Origin: HRBIN12 sp964640965 | Lineage (GTDB): Bacteria; Actinomycetota; UBA4738; HRBIN12 | Assembly: GCA_964640965.1 (NCBI GenBank) | Contig: CAZXJB010000014.1 | Coordinates: forward strand, 1-30,677 | DNA: 30,677 nt | Direction: 5' to 3' | In this document: positions 7,174 to 14,051 of the stretch, piece by piece | How the letters are laid out: every line of letters begins with the position of its first letter | Numbering within the stretch: the stretch's first letter is position 1 | Made by a program: the position numbers and the translations under genes | The notes under the pieces: generated by a model | Told to the model about the DNA's origin: nothing | What the model saw: only the letters and a program-made list of their open reading frames with translations | Database searches by the model: none

Positions 7174-7794
7174 TCACTCGGTCCCGAACAGGCGATCCCC
7201 GAAGTCGCCGAGGCCGGGGAGGATGTAGCCGTGCTCGTTCAGCTCGCGGTCCAGGGCCGCGGTGAAGATCGGGACGTCCGGGTGGTCGGTCTGCAGCCGG
7301 CCGATGCCCTCGGGAGCGGCGACCACGCAGACGAACCGCAGGGTCGCCGGGGAGCCGGCCTCCTTCACCGCGTCGCAGGCCGCCGAGCCCGAGCCGCCGG
7401 TCGCGAGCATCGGGTCGAGCACCAGCACGTGGCGGTCGTCGACCGGGGGCAGCTTGCGGTAGTACGACTGCGGCTGCAGCGAGGCCTCGTCGCGCTCCAG
7501 GCCGATGTAGCCCACCGCGACCTCGGGGAAGAGCTCGGTCACGGCCTCGAGCATCCCGAGGCCGGCGCGCAGGATCGGCACGGCGACGAGGTCGCCGAGC
7601 ATCCGGCCGGTGGTGCGCTCGAGGGGCGTCTCGACCGTCACCTGGGTCGTCGGCAGGTCCCGGATCGCCTCGAGCGCGAGCGCGAGCGCGAGCCGCTTCG
7701 CGAGGGTCCGGAACACCGGCGGGGGCGTGGTGCGGTCCCGCAGGGAGGTGAGCAGGTGCTCGGCGAGGGGGTGATCGACGACCGTGACCGACAT
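7174..7794 (-). CDS. upp: uracil phosphoribosyltransferase
   Basis: A 206-residue protein, close to the usual ~208 for Upp. It converts uracil and PRPP to UMP in the pyrimidine salvage pathway in the cytoplasm. Visible motifs are VAVPILRAGLGML (71-83) and the PRPP-binding loop LDPMLATGGSGS (126-137). The C-terminal uracil-site region is HGYILPGLGDFGDRLFGTE. The start ATG at 7794 is chosen because a TAGGAT box on the minus strand ends exactly 7 bases before it; the ATG three codons upstream overlaps that box. Two 14-bp tandem repeats abut the box. Upp sits just upstream of the nucleoside importer operon, with a hairpin between them. Confidence 0.95.
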   Translation of the reverse strand: MSVTVVDHPLAEHLLTSLRDRTTPPPVFRTLAKRLALALALEAIRDLPTTQVTVETPLERTTGRMLGDLVAVPILRAGLGMLEAVTELFPEVAVGYIGLERDEASLQPQSYYRKLPPVDDRHVLVLDPMLATGGSGSAACDAVKEAGSPATLRFVCVVAAPEGIGRLQTDHPDVPIFTAALDRELNEHGYILPGLGDFGDRLFGTE

Positions 7795-7801
7795 CGCCGG
7801 C

Positions 7802-7807
7802 ATCCTA
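7802..7807 (-). promoter_or_regulatory. TAGGAT -10 box of upp (leaderless)
   Basis: On the minus strand TAGGAT (7807 to 7802) is followed by the 7 bases GCCGGCG and then the ATG at 7794. This spacing predicts a transcript starting at the start codon. Confidence 0.6.
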
Positions 7808-7835
7808 TCCCGGGCGGAAGGTCCCGGGTGGAAGG
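7808..7835 (-). repeat. two tandem 14-bp repeats next to the upp -10 box (candidate operator)
   Basis: TCCCGGGCGGAAGG (7808-7821) and TCCCGGGTGGAAGG (7822-7835) differ by one base and are directly abutting. They fill the space from -11 to about -38 of the predicted upp promoter, where a -35 box would be. This is consistent with binding sites for a regulator, but no regulator is identified. Confidence 0.5.
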
Positions 7836-7870
7836 GCCCCGCCGATCCGGGCGTGGGGCCCGCCGGGCGG

Positions 7871-7899
7871 TTGCCACCGACCCGCCGTCCTGGCAGGAT
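7871..7899 (+). promoter_or_regulatory. promoter of the DAHP synthase leader: TTGCCA - 17 bp - CAGGAT
   Basis: TTGCCA at 7871-7876 and CAGGAT at 7894-7899 are separated by 17 bases, the ideal vegetative spacing. Start would be about 7906-7908, at the leader peptide ATG. This is the clearest two-part promoter in the window. Confidence 0.6.
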
Positions 7900-7907
7900 G
7901 TGCCTCG

Positions 7908-7964
7908 ATGCGGCGGTTCTTCCAGGGCTGGTTCTTCTTCTACGGCGGGGACGACCCGGCGTAG
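7908..7964 (+). CDS. aromatic-rich leader peptide of DAHP synthase (18 residues)
   Basis: ATG at 7908 to TAG at 7962-7964 encodes MRRFFQGWFFFYGGDDPA. Seven of 18 residues are aromatic (five Phe, one Trp, one Tyr), all three end products of the pathway whose first enzyme is encoded 92 bases downstream. Phe codons are all TTC. A chance run of WFFFY in DNA of this composition, where T is scarce, is very unlikely. The ATG lies 8 bases after a CAGGAT box, so translation of a leaderless mRNA is expected. I infer a regulatory peptide whose translation senses charged aromatic tRNAs and controls the hairpins that follow. No product function beyond that is expected. Confidence 0.8.
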   Translation: MRRFFQGWFFFYGGDDPA

Positions 7965-8015
7965 TCGCCTGAGCCGCCGAAGGCAAGGGGACCCCGGGTC
8001 GAGGACCCGGGGTTC
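7952..8015 (+). promoter_or_regulatory. transcription attenuator of DAHP synthase: competing antiterminator and terminator helices
   Basis: Terminator: ACCCCGGGTC (7991-8000) pairs with GACCCGGGGT (8004-8013), ten perfect pairs over a GAG loop, extendable by two more (7989-7990 with 8014-8015). Competitor: CGACCCGG (7952-7959) inside the leader peptide can pair with CCGGGTCG (7994-8001), eight pairs that destroy the terminator. A ribosome finishing the peptide at 7964 would cover 7952-7959 and allow the terminator. One stalled on WFFFY (7929-7943) would leave it free. There is no T-run after the hairpin, which is common in GC-rich genomes but makes the termination mechanism uncertain. Confidence 0.65.
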
Positions 8016-8056
8016 GGCATCTCCGGGACCGACCCGCCGAGCGCGGAGGACGAGCG

Positions 8057-9073
8057 ATGGTCGTGGTGATGAGGACGGACGCGACGGAGGCGGACGTCGA
8101 GCGCGTCTGCGAGAAGGTGCGCGAGGTCGGCGGCGAGGCCTTCGTCTCGAAGGGCACGGTCCACACGATCATCGGGCTCGTCGGGGACTCCGCGCTGTTC
8201 CGCGCGCTCGACCTCGACAACCTCCCGGGGGTCGACCGCCTCATCCAGGTGGGCAAGCCCTACAAGATGGTCGCGAGCTCGCTCCACCCGGAGCCGACGA
8301 CGGTGCGGGTCGGCTCCGCGGACGTCGGCCGCGGCAGCTTCACGATCATCGCCGGACCGTGCGCGGTGGAGAGCGAGGAGCAGGCCCACGAGGCCTGCCG
8401 CGCCGCGAAGGAGGCGGGGGCGACGATCCTGCGCGGGGGGGCGTTCAAGCCCCGGACGTCGCCGTACTCGTTCCAGGGGCTCGGCAAGCGCGGCCTCGAG
8501 ATCCTCGCCGATTGCCGGGCGGAGACCGGCCTGCCGGTCGTGACCGAGGTCGTGGACCCCCGCGACGTGGACCTCGTCGCCGAGTGGGCCGATGCGCTGC
8601 AGATCGGGACCCGGAACATGCAGAACTTCGAGCTGCTGAAGGCGGTCGGGGCGGCGGCCAAGCCGGTGATGCTGAAGCGCGGGTTCGCGGCCACGATCGA
8701 GGAGTGGCTCATGGCCGCCGAGTACATCGCCCAGCGCGGCAACTCGGAGATCATCCTGTGCGAGCGCGGCATCCGCACCTTCGAGACCGCGACCCGCAAC
8801 ACCCTCGACCTCTCGGGGATGGCCGTCGCGCAGCGGGAGAGCCACCTGCCGGTGATCGTCGATCCCTCGCACGCGACGGGCCACCGCGATCTCGTGCCGC
8901 CGATGGCGCGCGCGGCCATCGCAGCCGGCGCCGACGGGGTGATGGTGGACGTGCACCCGAGACCCGAGGAGGCGCTGTGCGACGGACCGCAGGCGCTGCG
9001 CCCGGCGGACCTCCGGGCGCTCGGCGACGATCTGCGGGCGCTCGCGGTCGTGCTCGGGCGCTCGATCGGCTGA
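8057..9073 (+). CDS. aroF: 3-deoxy-7-phosphoheptulonate (DAHP) synthase, class I with N-terminal ferredoxin-like domain
   Basis: A 338-residue enzyme that condenses phosphoenolpyruvate with erythrose 4-phosphate, the first step of the shikimate pathway. The first ~75 residues (MVVVMRTDATEADVERVCEKV...) form the small ferredoxin-like regulatory domain found in Thermotoga/Bacillus-type enzymes. The barrel follows: FTIIAGPCAVESEEQ, GGAFKPRTSPYSFQG, GTRNMQNFELLKAVG, PVMLKRGFAATIEEW, ILCERGIRTFE, LPVIVDPSHATGHRDLV and DGVMVDVHPRPEEALCDGPQAL. These contain the expected metal and PEP-binding Cys, His, Glu and Asp positions. GGAGGA lies a few bases before the ATG. Expression appears controlled by the leader peptide and attenuator upstream. 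Confidence 0.96.
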   Translation: MVVVMRTDATEADVERVCEKVREVGGEAFVSKGTVHTIIGLVGDSALFRALDLDNLPGVDRLIQVGKPYKMVASSLHPEPTTVRVGSADVGRGSFTIIAGPCAVESEEQAHEACRAAKEAGATILRGGAFKPRTSPYSFQGLGKRGLEILADCRAETGLPVVTEVVDPRDVDLVAEWADALQIGTRNMQNFELLKAVGAAAKPVMLKRGFAATIEEWLMAAEYIAQRGNSEIILCERGIRTFETATRNTLDLSGMAVAQRESHLPVIVDPSHATGHRDLVPPMARAAIAAGADGVMVDVHPRPEEALCDGPQALRPADLRALGDDLRALAVVLGRSIG

Positions 9074-9079
9074 GCCGGC

Positions 9080-9862
9080 TCAGGCCGGGACGACCGGCGT
9101 GAGCTCGGCGATGTCGCAGGTCCCGCGCCAGCGGGCGATCGACTCCTCGGGTGGCCCGACGCGGCTGCGGCGCCGGTCGGCGAGGACCTTCGCGGCCTCC
9201 TCCCACTCCGCCCCCTCGAGCAGGCGCACCGCGGCCGGGAACTCGGCCAACGCGGTGTGCCCGCCCTCGGCCTTGCGGCGCGTGATCACGACGAGCTCCC
9301 TCGCGCCGCTGAGGTCGGGGACCGTCTGTTCCTGCGGGCCCGGCTCGCGCTGGGAGAGGAGCAGGATGCGCCCGTTCTTGAACGCGAACCAGGCCGGGAT
9401 CATGCGTCGGCGGCCGTCGCGCTCGGGTCCCACCCAGATCACGTCGGACCGCTTCAGCCCGTCCTCGATCCGCTTGGGCAGCTTCGTCGGCGCCTGCTGC
9501 ACGTAGACCGGCACCTCGATCTCGCCGAGGATCTGCTCGTCGAGGATGAACGAGACGAGGTGGATGCCGGTGGTCTGCAGCACGGCGTCCTCGACGACGT
9601 CGGTCTCCTCGGTCAGGTCCATCGAGCCGAGCATGCGCCGCGGCTGCGGGCCGAAGCGGTAGACCGTGCGGCCGGCCGGGTCGATGATCCGGATCTCCTC
9701 GCTCACGACGCCCGTCGGGACCTTCCAGGCCCGGTACAGCACGAACGGGAGCGCTCGTCCCGGCGCCCCGGAGAGGTAGATGGCGGCGGGGGCGCGCTCG
9801 CCCTGCGCGTCGAAGAGGCGGCGGTCGACCGCGTTCGCGAAGACCAGCTCTCCCGTGGCCAT
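9080..9862 (-). CDS. uncharacterised protein with a possible FMN/F420 split-barrel-like domain
   Basis: A 260-residue protein without signal peptide or membrane segment. The N-terminal half is strand-rich (for example RALPFVLYRAWKVPTGVVSEEIRIIDPAGRTVY, then VEDAVLQTTGIHLVSFILDEQILGEIEVPVYV) and could be an immunoglobulin-like or beta-sandwich fold. The second half reads SDVIWVGPERDGRRRMIPAWFAFKNGRILLLSQREPGPQEQTVPDLSGARELVVITRRK. That resembles the order of strands in pyridoxamine-oxidase-like split barrels, where a (V/I)PxWF(A/V)F strand is typical. I do not recognise the exact family. A TATAGT box lies 9 bases before the ATG. Its stop and the aroF stop are the two ends of a 12-base palindrome (9071-9082). 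Confidence 0.7.
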   Translation of the reverse strand: MATGELVFANAVDRRLFDAQGERAPAAIYLSGAPGRALPFVLYRAWKVPTGVVSEEIRIIDPAGRTVYRFGPQPRRMLGSMDLTEETDVVEDAVLQTTGIHLVSFILDEQILGEIEVPVYVQQAPTKLPKRIEDGLKRSDVIWVGPERDGRRRMIPAWFAFKNGRILLLSQREPGPQEQTVPDLSGARELVVITRRKAEGGHTALAEFPAAVRLLEGAEWEEAAKVLADRRRSRVGPPEESIARWRGTCDIAELTPVVPA

Positions 9863-9871
9863 CGGCCCGGA

Positions 9872-9877
9872 ACTATA
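9872..9877 (-). promoter_or_regulatory. TATAGT -10 box (minus strand)
   Basis: TATAGT (9877 to 9872) ends 9 bases before the ATG at 9862. This predicts an mRNA with at most a 2-3 base leader. Confidence 0.5.
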
Positions 9878-9919
9878 GCGGCCGGCTCGGCCGGTGCGGT
9901 CGCGTCGGGTCCGCCCGAC

Positions 9920-11131
9920 TCACGTCGCCCGGGCGAGCCACAGGCGCGGCTCCTCGATCTCGGGGAGCGAGGGGAGCGAGGCGGGCGAGTCCCACATGCG
10001 CGCGAGGACGGCCTCCCCGGCGATCCCGGCGACCGCGTCGCAGAAGGCGCGGCCCGCCCGGTACTGCTCGCGCTTCATCTCGATGCCGAGGAGCCGCTCG
10101 AACACCGGGTCCGCGTGCTCGGTCTCGCGGTAGCGGCGCATCGCCTCCTCGATCCGAGGGTAGGTGCCGAGCAGCCCCCGACCGATCGCGTGCGTCACGT
10201 GGTCGCCGTAGCCCTCCGCTGCGGCCATGAACGCCTGGATCCGTCCGAGCTTCAACCGCTGCTCGGGGTCGAGCACGGTGCCGAACAGGGCCTCCTCCCC
10301 GCCGAGGAGCTCGCGCATCGCCTCGGGGTCGGTGGGGTCGAGCGCCTCGAGGCGCCGGGCCAGGCCCTCCAGGTCGAGCTCGAGCGTCGCGAGGAAGTCC
10401 TCGAGGAGCTCCCGGAAGTGGGGCAGCGCCCAGGGGCGCGCGAACTCGAACCGGTGCGTGACCTCGTGGAGGGCGACCCAGGTCCGGAACTCGGCGCGGT
10501 CGAGCGACCAGTCCTTCTCGAAGGCCGCGATGTTCGGCACGACGAACAGGAGCGTCCCGGCGCCCCCGGGGCGGGGGACCGCCACGTCGTACTGCCCGAG
10601 CACCTGCTGGGCGAGGGTGCCGAGCACCGTGCCCACCTGCGCCCCGAGCAGGAGGGGGGAGAGCTGCCGGAGCAGCTGGGTGGCGCCCTCGGGGAGGCCC
10701 TCGGGCAGCTGCGCGCGCTGCGCCCGCGCGACGGCCTCCGCGAGCTTGGCGGCGGCCGGCTCGAGCAACCGTCGCAGGCCCTCCAGGTTCTCCGTGATCC
10801 ACTCGGCGCGGCGAACCGGCTTCACGACCGGCACGTCGTGGGGCGGCTCGAGGCCCGTGTGGTCGGCGACGTGCAACTCGGCCACCCGCACCGCCTCCTC
10901 GAACGAGCGACGGTCCTCCTCGGTGGGGCGGGGGTCCTCGCGGCCCCAGGACGCCGCGGCGATCCCGACCTGCCGCGCGAGCTCCCAGTTCACCGGGCCG
11001 CTCGAGGACAGGAGCACGCGCTGGATCTCCCGGAACAGCGGCACGTCGTTCCAGATGTCGCCGAGCGGCACCTCGAACGGGCTCGGCTCCCGGCGCTCCT
11101 GCGGTCCCTGCGGCTCCATCGGCGGCTCCAT
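9920..11131 (-). CDS. DUF2342-family zinc-dependent metalloprotease-like protein
   Basis: A 403-residue protein. HEVTH at 222-226 is an HExxH zinc motif, and E306 in AAAEGYGDHVTH about 80 residues later is the likely third ligand region, as in the DUF2342 family (also named coenzyme F420 biosynthesis-associated in older annotations). Typical surrounding segments are NWELARQVGIAAASWG, LLLGAQVGTVLGTLAQQVLGQYDV and LFVVPNIAAFEKDWSLDRAEFRTWVALHE. No signal peptide is seen, so it is probably cytoplasmic; substrate unknown. The start at 11131 follows a TACGCT box by 15 bases; an ATG four codons later is an alternative. It is divergent from moaE and near the PDZ/S16 and UPF0182 genes, matching a mycobacterial neighbourhood as I remember it. 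Confidence 0.9.
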   Translation of the reverse strand: MEPPMEPQGPQERREPSPFEVPLGDIWNDVPLFREIQRVLLSSSGPVNWELARQVGIAAASWGREDPRPTEEDRRSFEEAVRVAELHVADHTGLEPPHDVPVVKPVRRAEWITENLEGLRRLLEPAAAKLAEAVARAQRAQLPEGLPEGATQLLRQLSPLLLGAQVGTVLGTLAQQVLGQYDVAVPRPGGAGTLLFVVPNIAAFEKDWSLDRAEFRTWVALHEVTHRFEFARPWALPHFRELLEDFLATLELDLEGLARRLEALDPTDPEAMRELLGGEEALFGTVLDPEQRLKLGRIQAFMAAAEGYGDHVTHAIGRGLLGTYPRIEEAMRRYRETEHADPVFERLLGIEMKREQYRAGRAFCDAVAGIAGEAVLARMWDSPASLPSLPEIEEPRLWLARAT

Positions 11132-11146
11132 CGGCTCTCGACATCC

Positions 11147-11152
11147 AGCGTA
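11147..11152 (-). promoter_or_regulatory. TACGCT -10 box of the DUF2342 gene
   Basis: On the minus strand TACGCT (11152 to 11147) would start transcription about 8 bases before the ATG at 11131. It faces the moaE box, 39 bases away. Confidence 0.4.
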
Positions 11153-11191
11153 CCCCTTCCGCGCGCGCGACCCTCCGGCGGCCGCCGCGGC

Positions 11192-11197
11192 TACGAT
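11192..11197 (+). promoter_or_regulatory. TACGAT -10 box of moaE (leaderless)
   Basis: TACGAT ends exactly 7 bases before the GTG at 11205. The upstream in-frame ATG at 11196 overlaps the box and so could not be on the transcript. Confidence 0.55.
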
Positions 11198-11204
11198 GGT
11201 GGTC

Positions 11205-11630
11205 GTGCGCGAGGAGCTGTCCGTCCGCGTGACCACCGATCCCCTGGATCCCGCCGAGGCGATCGCGGCCGTCGCCGACGACGCGGCGGGCGGCACCTGC
11301 GTGTTCCTCGGCACCGTGCGCGACCACTCGGAGGCGGGGCGGGTCACCGGCCTCACCTACGAGTCGTGGGAGGAGCTCGCCCTCGCGCGCCTGCGCGAGC
11401 TGGGCGAGGAGCTCTTCGCCTCGTGGCCGCTGCGGCGCGTCGTCCTCTGGCACCGCTCCGGCGAGCTCGCCGTCGGCGAGATCTCGGTCATCGTGGCCTG
11501 CTCGGCGGCGCACCGGGCGGAGGCCTTCGAGGCGTGCCGCCACGGGATCGAGCGGCTCAAGGCCGACGTGCCGATCTGGAAGAAGGAGCACCTCGCCGAG
11601 GGCGAGTCGCACTGGGTCATGGGGGCCTGA
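11205..11630 (+). CDS. moaE: molybdopterin synthase catalytic subunit MoaE
   Basis: A 141-residue protein, within the usual MoaE length. MoaE with MoaD inserts two sulfurs into precursor Z to make molybdopterin. Characteristic blocks are GTCVFLGTVRDHSEAGRVTGLTYES (30-54), VVLWHRSGELAVGEISVIVACSAAHRAEAFEACRHGIERLKADVPIWKKE (79-128). K119 and the KKE at 126-128 are the conserved active-site lysines region. The GTG at 11205 is picked because a TACGAT box is 7 bases upstream. No moaD or other molybdenum cofactor genes are in the window, so partners must be elsewhere. The mreB-like gene starts right at the stop codon (TGAGTG). Confidence 0.93.
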   Translation: MREELSVRVTTDPLDPAEAIAAVADDAAGGTCVFLGTVRDHSEAGRVTGLTYESWEELALARLRELGEELFASWPLRRVVLWHRSGELAVGEISVIVACSAAHRAEAFEACRHGIERLKADVPIWKKEHLAEGESHWVMGA

Positions 11631-12680
11631 GTGGGGCGGGATCTCGCCATCGACCTCGGGACGGCGAACACCCTCGTCTACCGCCAGGGACGCGGGGTCG
11701 TCTTCGAGGAGCCGACGGTCGTCGCCATCGACACGACGACCGGCAAGGTCGAGGCCCTCGGCGAGCAGGCCTGGCGCATGATCGGCGGCCCTTCGGGGGG
11801 CGTGGTCGCCGTCCGGCCGCTCCGGCACGGGGTGATGACGGAGTTCGAGGTCACCCAGCGGATGATCGAGGAGGTCCTGCGCCGCGTCGGGATCCCGCGG
11901 TTCCCACGTCCCCGGGTCCTCGCCTGCATCCCGTCGGAGGCCACCGAGATCGAGCGTCGGGCCGTCGAGGAGGCGGTCCGGTTCGCGGGGGCGAAGGGTG
12001 TCGTGCTCGTCGAGGAGCCGCTCGCCGCCGCGATCGGGGCCGGCCTGCCGATCCACGAGCCACAGGGCAACCTCATCGTCGACATCGGCGGCGGGACGAC
12101 CGAGCTCGCGGTGGTCTCCATGGGTGGGGTCGTGGCCGGGCGCTCGGTGCCGGTCGGCGGGTTCGACCTCGATGCCGCGATCCGGGAGCACGTGCGGTCG
12201 CGGTACGGCGTGATGATCGGCGAGAAGGCGGCGGAGGAGCTGAAGATCGCGCTCGGCTCCGCGTTCCCGGGCGGGGGACCGCGCGCGGGGATCGTGACCG
12301 GTCGCGAGCTCGACTCGGGTGCGCCGTGCGAGGTTCGGCTCTCCGATGACGAGATCCGGCAGGCGATGGCGGAGCCGGTCGGCAGGATCGTGGAGGCCTC
12401 TCGGCGGATGCTCGCCGAGGCGCCCCCCGAGCTCACGCACGACGTGCTCGAGACCGGGATGTACCTCACGGGCGGCGGCGGGCTGCTGCGAGGGCTCGAC
12501 CTGCTGCTGTCGCAGGAGTGCGAGGTCCCGGTGCACCGGACGGACCACCCGCTGCACGACGTGATCCTCGGCGCCGGCGCGATGCTCGAGCACCTCGACG
12601 AGTACCGGAGCTCGTTCCAGCTCACGCGTCGGCGCCGGCCCGACGAGGGACAGCGCGCCCGCGTGGTGCGGATGGGCTGA
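11631..12680 (+). CDS. mreB: MreB-like actin-family cell-shape protein
   Basis: A 349-residue protein from a GTG directly after the moaE TGA with no gap. Actin-fold phosphate loops are visible: DLAIDLGTANTLVYRQGRG (phosphate 1), NLIVDIGGGTTELAVVSMGGVV (phosphate 2) and MYLTGGGGLLRGLDLLL (adenosine loop). RHGVMTEFEVTQRMI and VLVEEPLAAAIGAGL are typical MreB segments. MreB polymerises under the membrane and positions wall synthesis. The usual mreC, mreD, pbp2 and rodA partners are not adjacent; instead moaE is upstream and a small membrane gene converges. The C-terminal ~25 residues are Arg-rich (TRRRRPDEGQRARVVRMG) and beyond the usual end. It could be a second, divergent MreB paralogue. Confidence 0.88.
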   Translation: MGRDLAIDLGTANTLVYRQGRGVVFEEPTVVAIDTTTGKVEALGEQAWRMIGGPSGGVVAVRPLRHGVMTEFEVTQRMIEEVLRRVGIPRFPRPRVLACIPSEATEIERRAVEEAVRFAGAKGVVLVEEPLAAAIGAGLPIHEPQGNLIVDIGGGTTELAVVSMGGVVAGRSVPVGGFDLDAAIREHVRSRYGVMIGEKAAEELKIALGSAFPGGGPRAGIVTGRELDSGAPCEVRLSDDEIRQAMAEPVGRIVEASRRMLAEAPPELTHDVLETGMYLTGGGGLLRGLDLLLSQECEVPVHRTDHPLHDVILGAGAMLEHLDEYRSSFQLTRRRRPDEGQRARVVRMG

Positions 12681-13010
12681 TCAGGGCGTGATGTAGGAGC
12701 GGATCATCCGGCCGATGAGCGCGCCGAGCGCGTAGAGGGACAGCGCCATCGCGACCGCGGCGATCGCGACGAGCGCGAGCGAGCCGAGCAACCCCTGGAT
12801 CCGCTGCCCGATCGACGGCCCGCGCGTGACCTCGACCTGGAGGTAGGTGTAGCCGGGCGGCGGGCCCTCGCCGGCCGCGTCGGGCGGCGCGGGCGCCTCG
12901 GGCGGCTCGAACCCGACCGCCGCCGGCTCCTGCTCGGCCGCGCGGAGCGAGACGATGTAGACCACGGCGCCCACGCCGAGCGAGGCGAGCAGCACGACCA
13001 GGTAGCGCAC
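12681..13010 (-). CDS. small membrane protein with two transmembrane segments, unknown function
   Basis: A 109-residue protein from a GTG at 13010. Segment 1 (RYLVVLLASLGVGAVVYIVSL) lies at the N-terminus and segment 2 (GLLGSLALVAIAAVAMALSLYALGALIG) near the C-terminus. They flank a Pro/Glu/Ala-rich region ending in PPPGYTYLQVEVTRGPSIG. I do not recognise the family. The start is supported by a TAGGCT box exactly 7 bases upstream on the minus strand. The stop abuts that of the mreB-like gene with no gap (TGATCA at 12678-12683). It is divergent from the PDZ/S16 gene. Confidence 0.75.
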   Translation of the reverse strand: MRYLVVLLASLGVGAVVYIVSLRAAEQEPAAVGFEPPEAPAPPDAAGEGPPPGYTYLQVEVTRGPSIGQRIQGLLGSLALVAIAAVAMALSLYALGALIGRMIRSYITP

Positions 13011-13017
13011 GGTCCCG

Positions 13018-13023
13018 AGCCTA
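13018..13023 (-). promoter_or_regulatory. TAGGCT -10 box of the small membrane protein gene (leaderless)
   Basis: On the minus strand TAGGCT is followed by CGGGACC (7 bases) and then the GTG at 13010. Confidence 0.55.
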
Positions 13024-13046
13024 CCCTCTCCTCGGACGGGTCCCCG

Positions 13047-13052
13047 TAGCAT
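13047..13052 (+). promoter_or_regulatory. TAGCAT -10 box of the PDZ/S16 gene (leaderless)
   Basis: TAGCAT ends 6 bases before the GTG at 13059. The opposing box at 13018-13023 is only 23 bases away, so two polymerases could not occupy both promoters at once. Confidence 0.55.
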
Positions 13053-13058
13053 GGGACC

Positions 13059-14051
13059 GTGCGGAGGCTCCGATGGTTCGCGGCGGCGGCGGCCGCCGTC
13101 GGCGCGCTCATCCTCGGCGGCTCCGTGTTCCTCCCGTACTACGCGGTCGGACCCGGCCCCGCCCGCGACGTGGAGCCGCTGATCCGGGTCGAGGGCGCCC
13201 CCCGCTACCCATCGGAGGGACGGTTCGTGCTCACCTCGGTCGTCTTCAACCAGCTCACCGGGTTCGGTCTCATCGGAGCGTGGCTCGACCCCGACCGGAC
13301 CGTGGTGGAGCGCGAGCGGATCTACCCGTCGGGGGAGCCCGCCGAGGTCGGACGGCGGAGGGCGATCAGCGAGATGGACCAGAGCAAGCTCGACGCGGTG
13401 GCCGCCGTGCTGCGGCACCTGACCGGCTACCCGCGCGAGCACGGCCGCGGCGTGCTCGTGGAGAGCGTCGTCTCCGGATGCGCGGCCGACGGGGTGCTCT
13501 ACCCGGGCGACCGCATCCTGCGGATCGACGGGCGGGAGGTCGACACGGTCCGGCGCGCGAGGCGGCTGATCGCGGCGGCGCCCTCGGGCGAGCGGCTGCG
13601 CTTCGACGTGACGGTGGACGGCGAGCCGCAGACCCTCCGGCTGGTGCGCGAGCCCTGCGGCGGGAGCGAGGACCCCCTCGTCGGCGTCTCGCTCCTCAAC
13701 AGCTTCCCCATCGAGGTCCGGATCTCGAGCGGGTCGATCGGCGGCCCCTCCGCCGGGCTCATGTGGGCGCTCGGCCTGTACGACCTCCTCACGCCGGGGG
13801 ACCTCACCGGCGGCCGGACGATCGCGGGGACGGGGGCGATCGGCCCCGACGGCACCGTGTACCCGATCGGCGGCGTCGCCGAGAAGATCGCCGCCGCGGC
13901 GCACGCCGGGGCCGAGGTGTTCCTGTTGCCCCAGGACAACCTCGGGGAGGCCGAGGCCGCGGGCGACCACGGCATGGAGCTCGTCCCGGTGGGGAGCCTC
14001 GACGACGCGCTCGCCTACCTGCAGGGAGGCGGGACGCCCGAGGGCGGGTGA
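13059..14051 (+). CDS. membrane-anchored PDZ-domain S16 (Lon-type) protease, YlbL family
   Basis: A 330-residue protein. Residues ~6-29 form one N-terminal membrane anchor (WFAAAAAAVGALILGGSVFL). A PDZ domain spans roughly 130-200, with the core GVLYPGDRILRIDGREVDT. A Lon-type S16 protease domain follows, with the catalytic dyad Ser231 in GGPSAGLMW and Lys276 in GGVAEKIAAA. No AAA domain is present, so it acts as a stand-alone secreted-side serine/lysine protease as known for YlbL. The start is fixed by TAGCAT 6 bases upstream. The UPF0182 gene follows in the same direction; this pair plus DUF2342 resembles the Rv3193c-Rv3195 neighbourhood as I recall it. Confidence 0.93.
   Translation: MRRLRWFAAAAAAVGALILGGSVFLPYYAVGPGPARDVEPLIRVEGAPRYPSEGRFVLTSVVFNQLTGFGLIGAWLDPDRTVVERERIYPSGEPAEVGRRRAISEMDQSKLDAVAAVLRHLTGYPREHGRGVLVESVVSGCAADGVLYPGDRILRIDGREVDTVRRARRLIAAAPSGERLRFDVTVDGEPQTLRLVREPCGGSEDPLVGVSLLNSFPIEVRISSGSIGGPSAGLMWALGLYDLLTPGDLTGGRTIAGTGAIGPDGTVYPIGGVAEKIAAAAHAGAEVFLLPQDNLGEAEAAGDHGMELVPVGSLDDALAYLQGGGTPEGG

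Noticed and set aside
7795..8256. Extending upp N-terminally by about 150 codons
   Set aside because: The extension has no similarity to Upp, crosses the leader peptide on the other strand, and lies upstream of a TAGGAT box placed 7 bases before the chosen ATG.
9071..9082. TGAGCCGGCTCA as a bidirectional terminator
   Set aside because: It is a short palindrome without a loop or T-run, so it cannot form a useful hairpin by itself. It is noted only as the junction of two stop codons.
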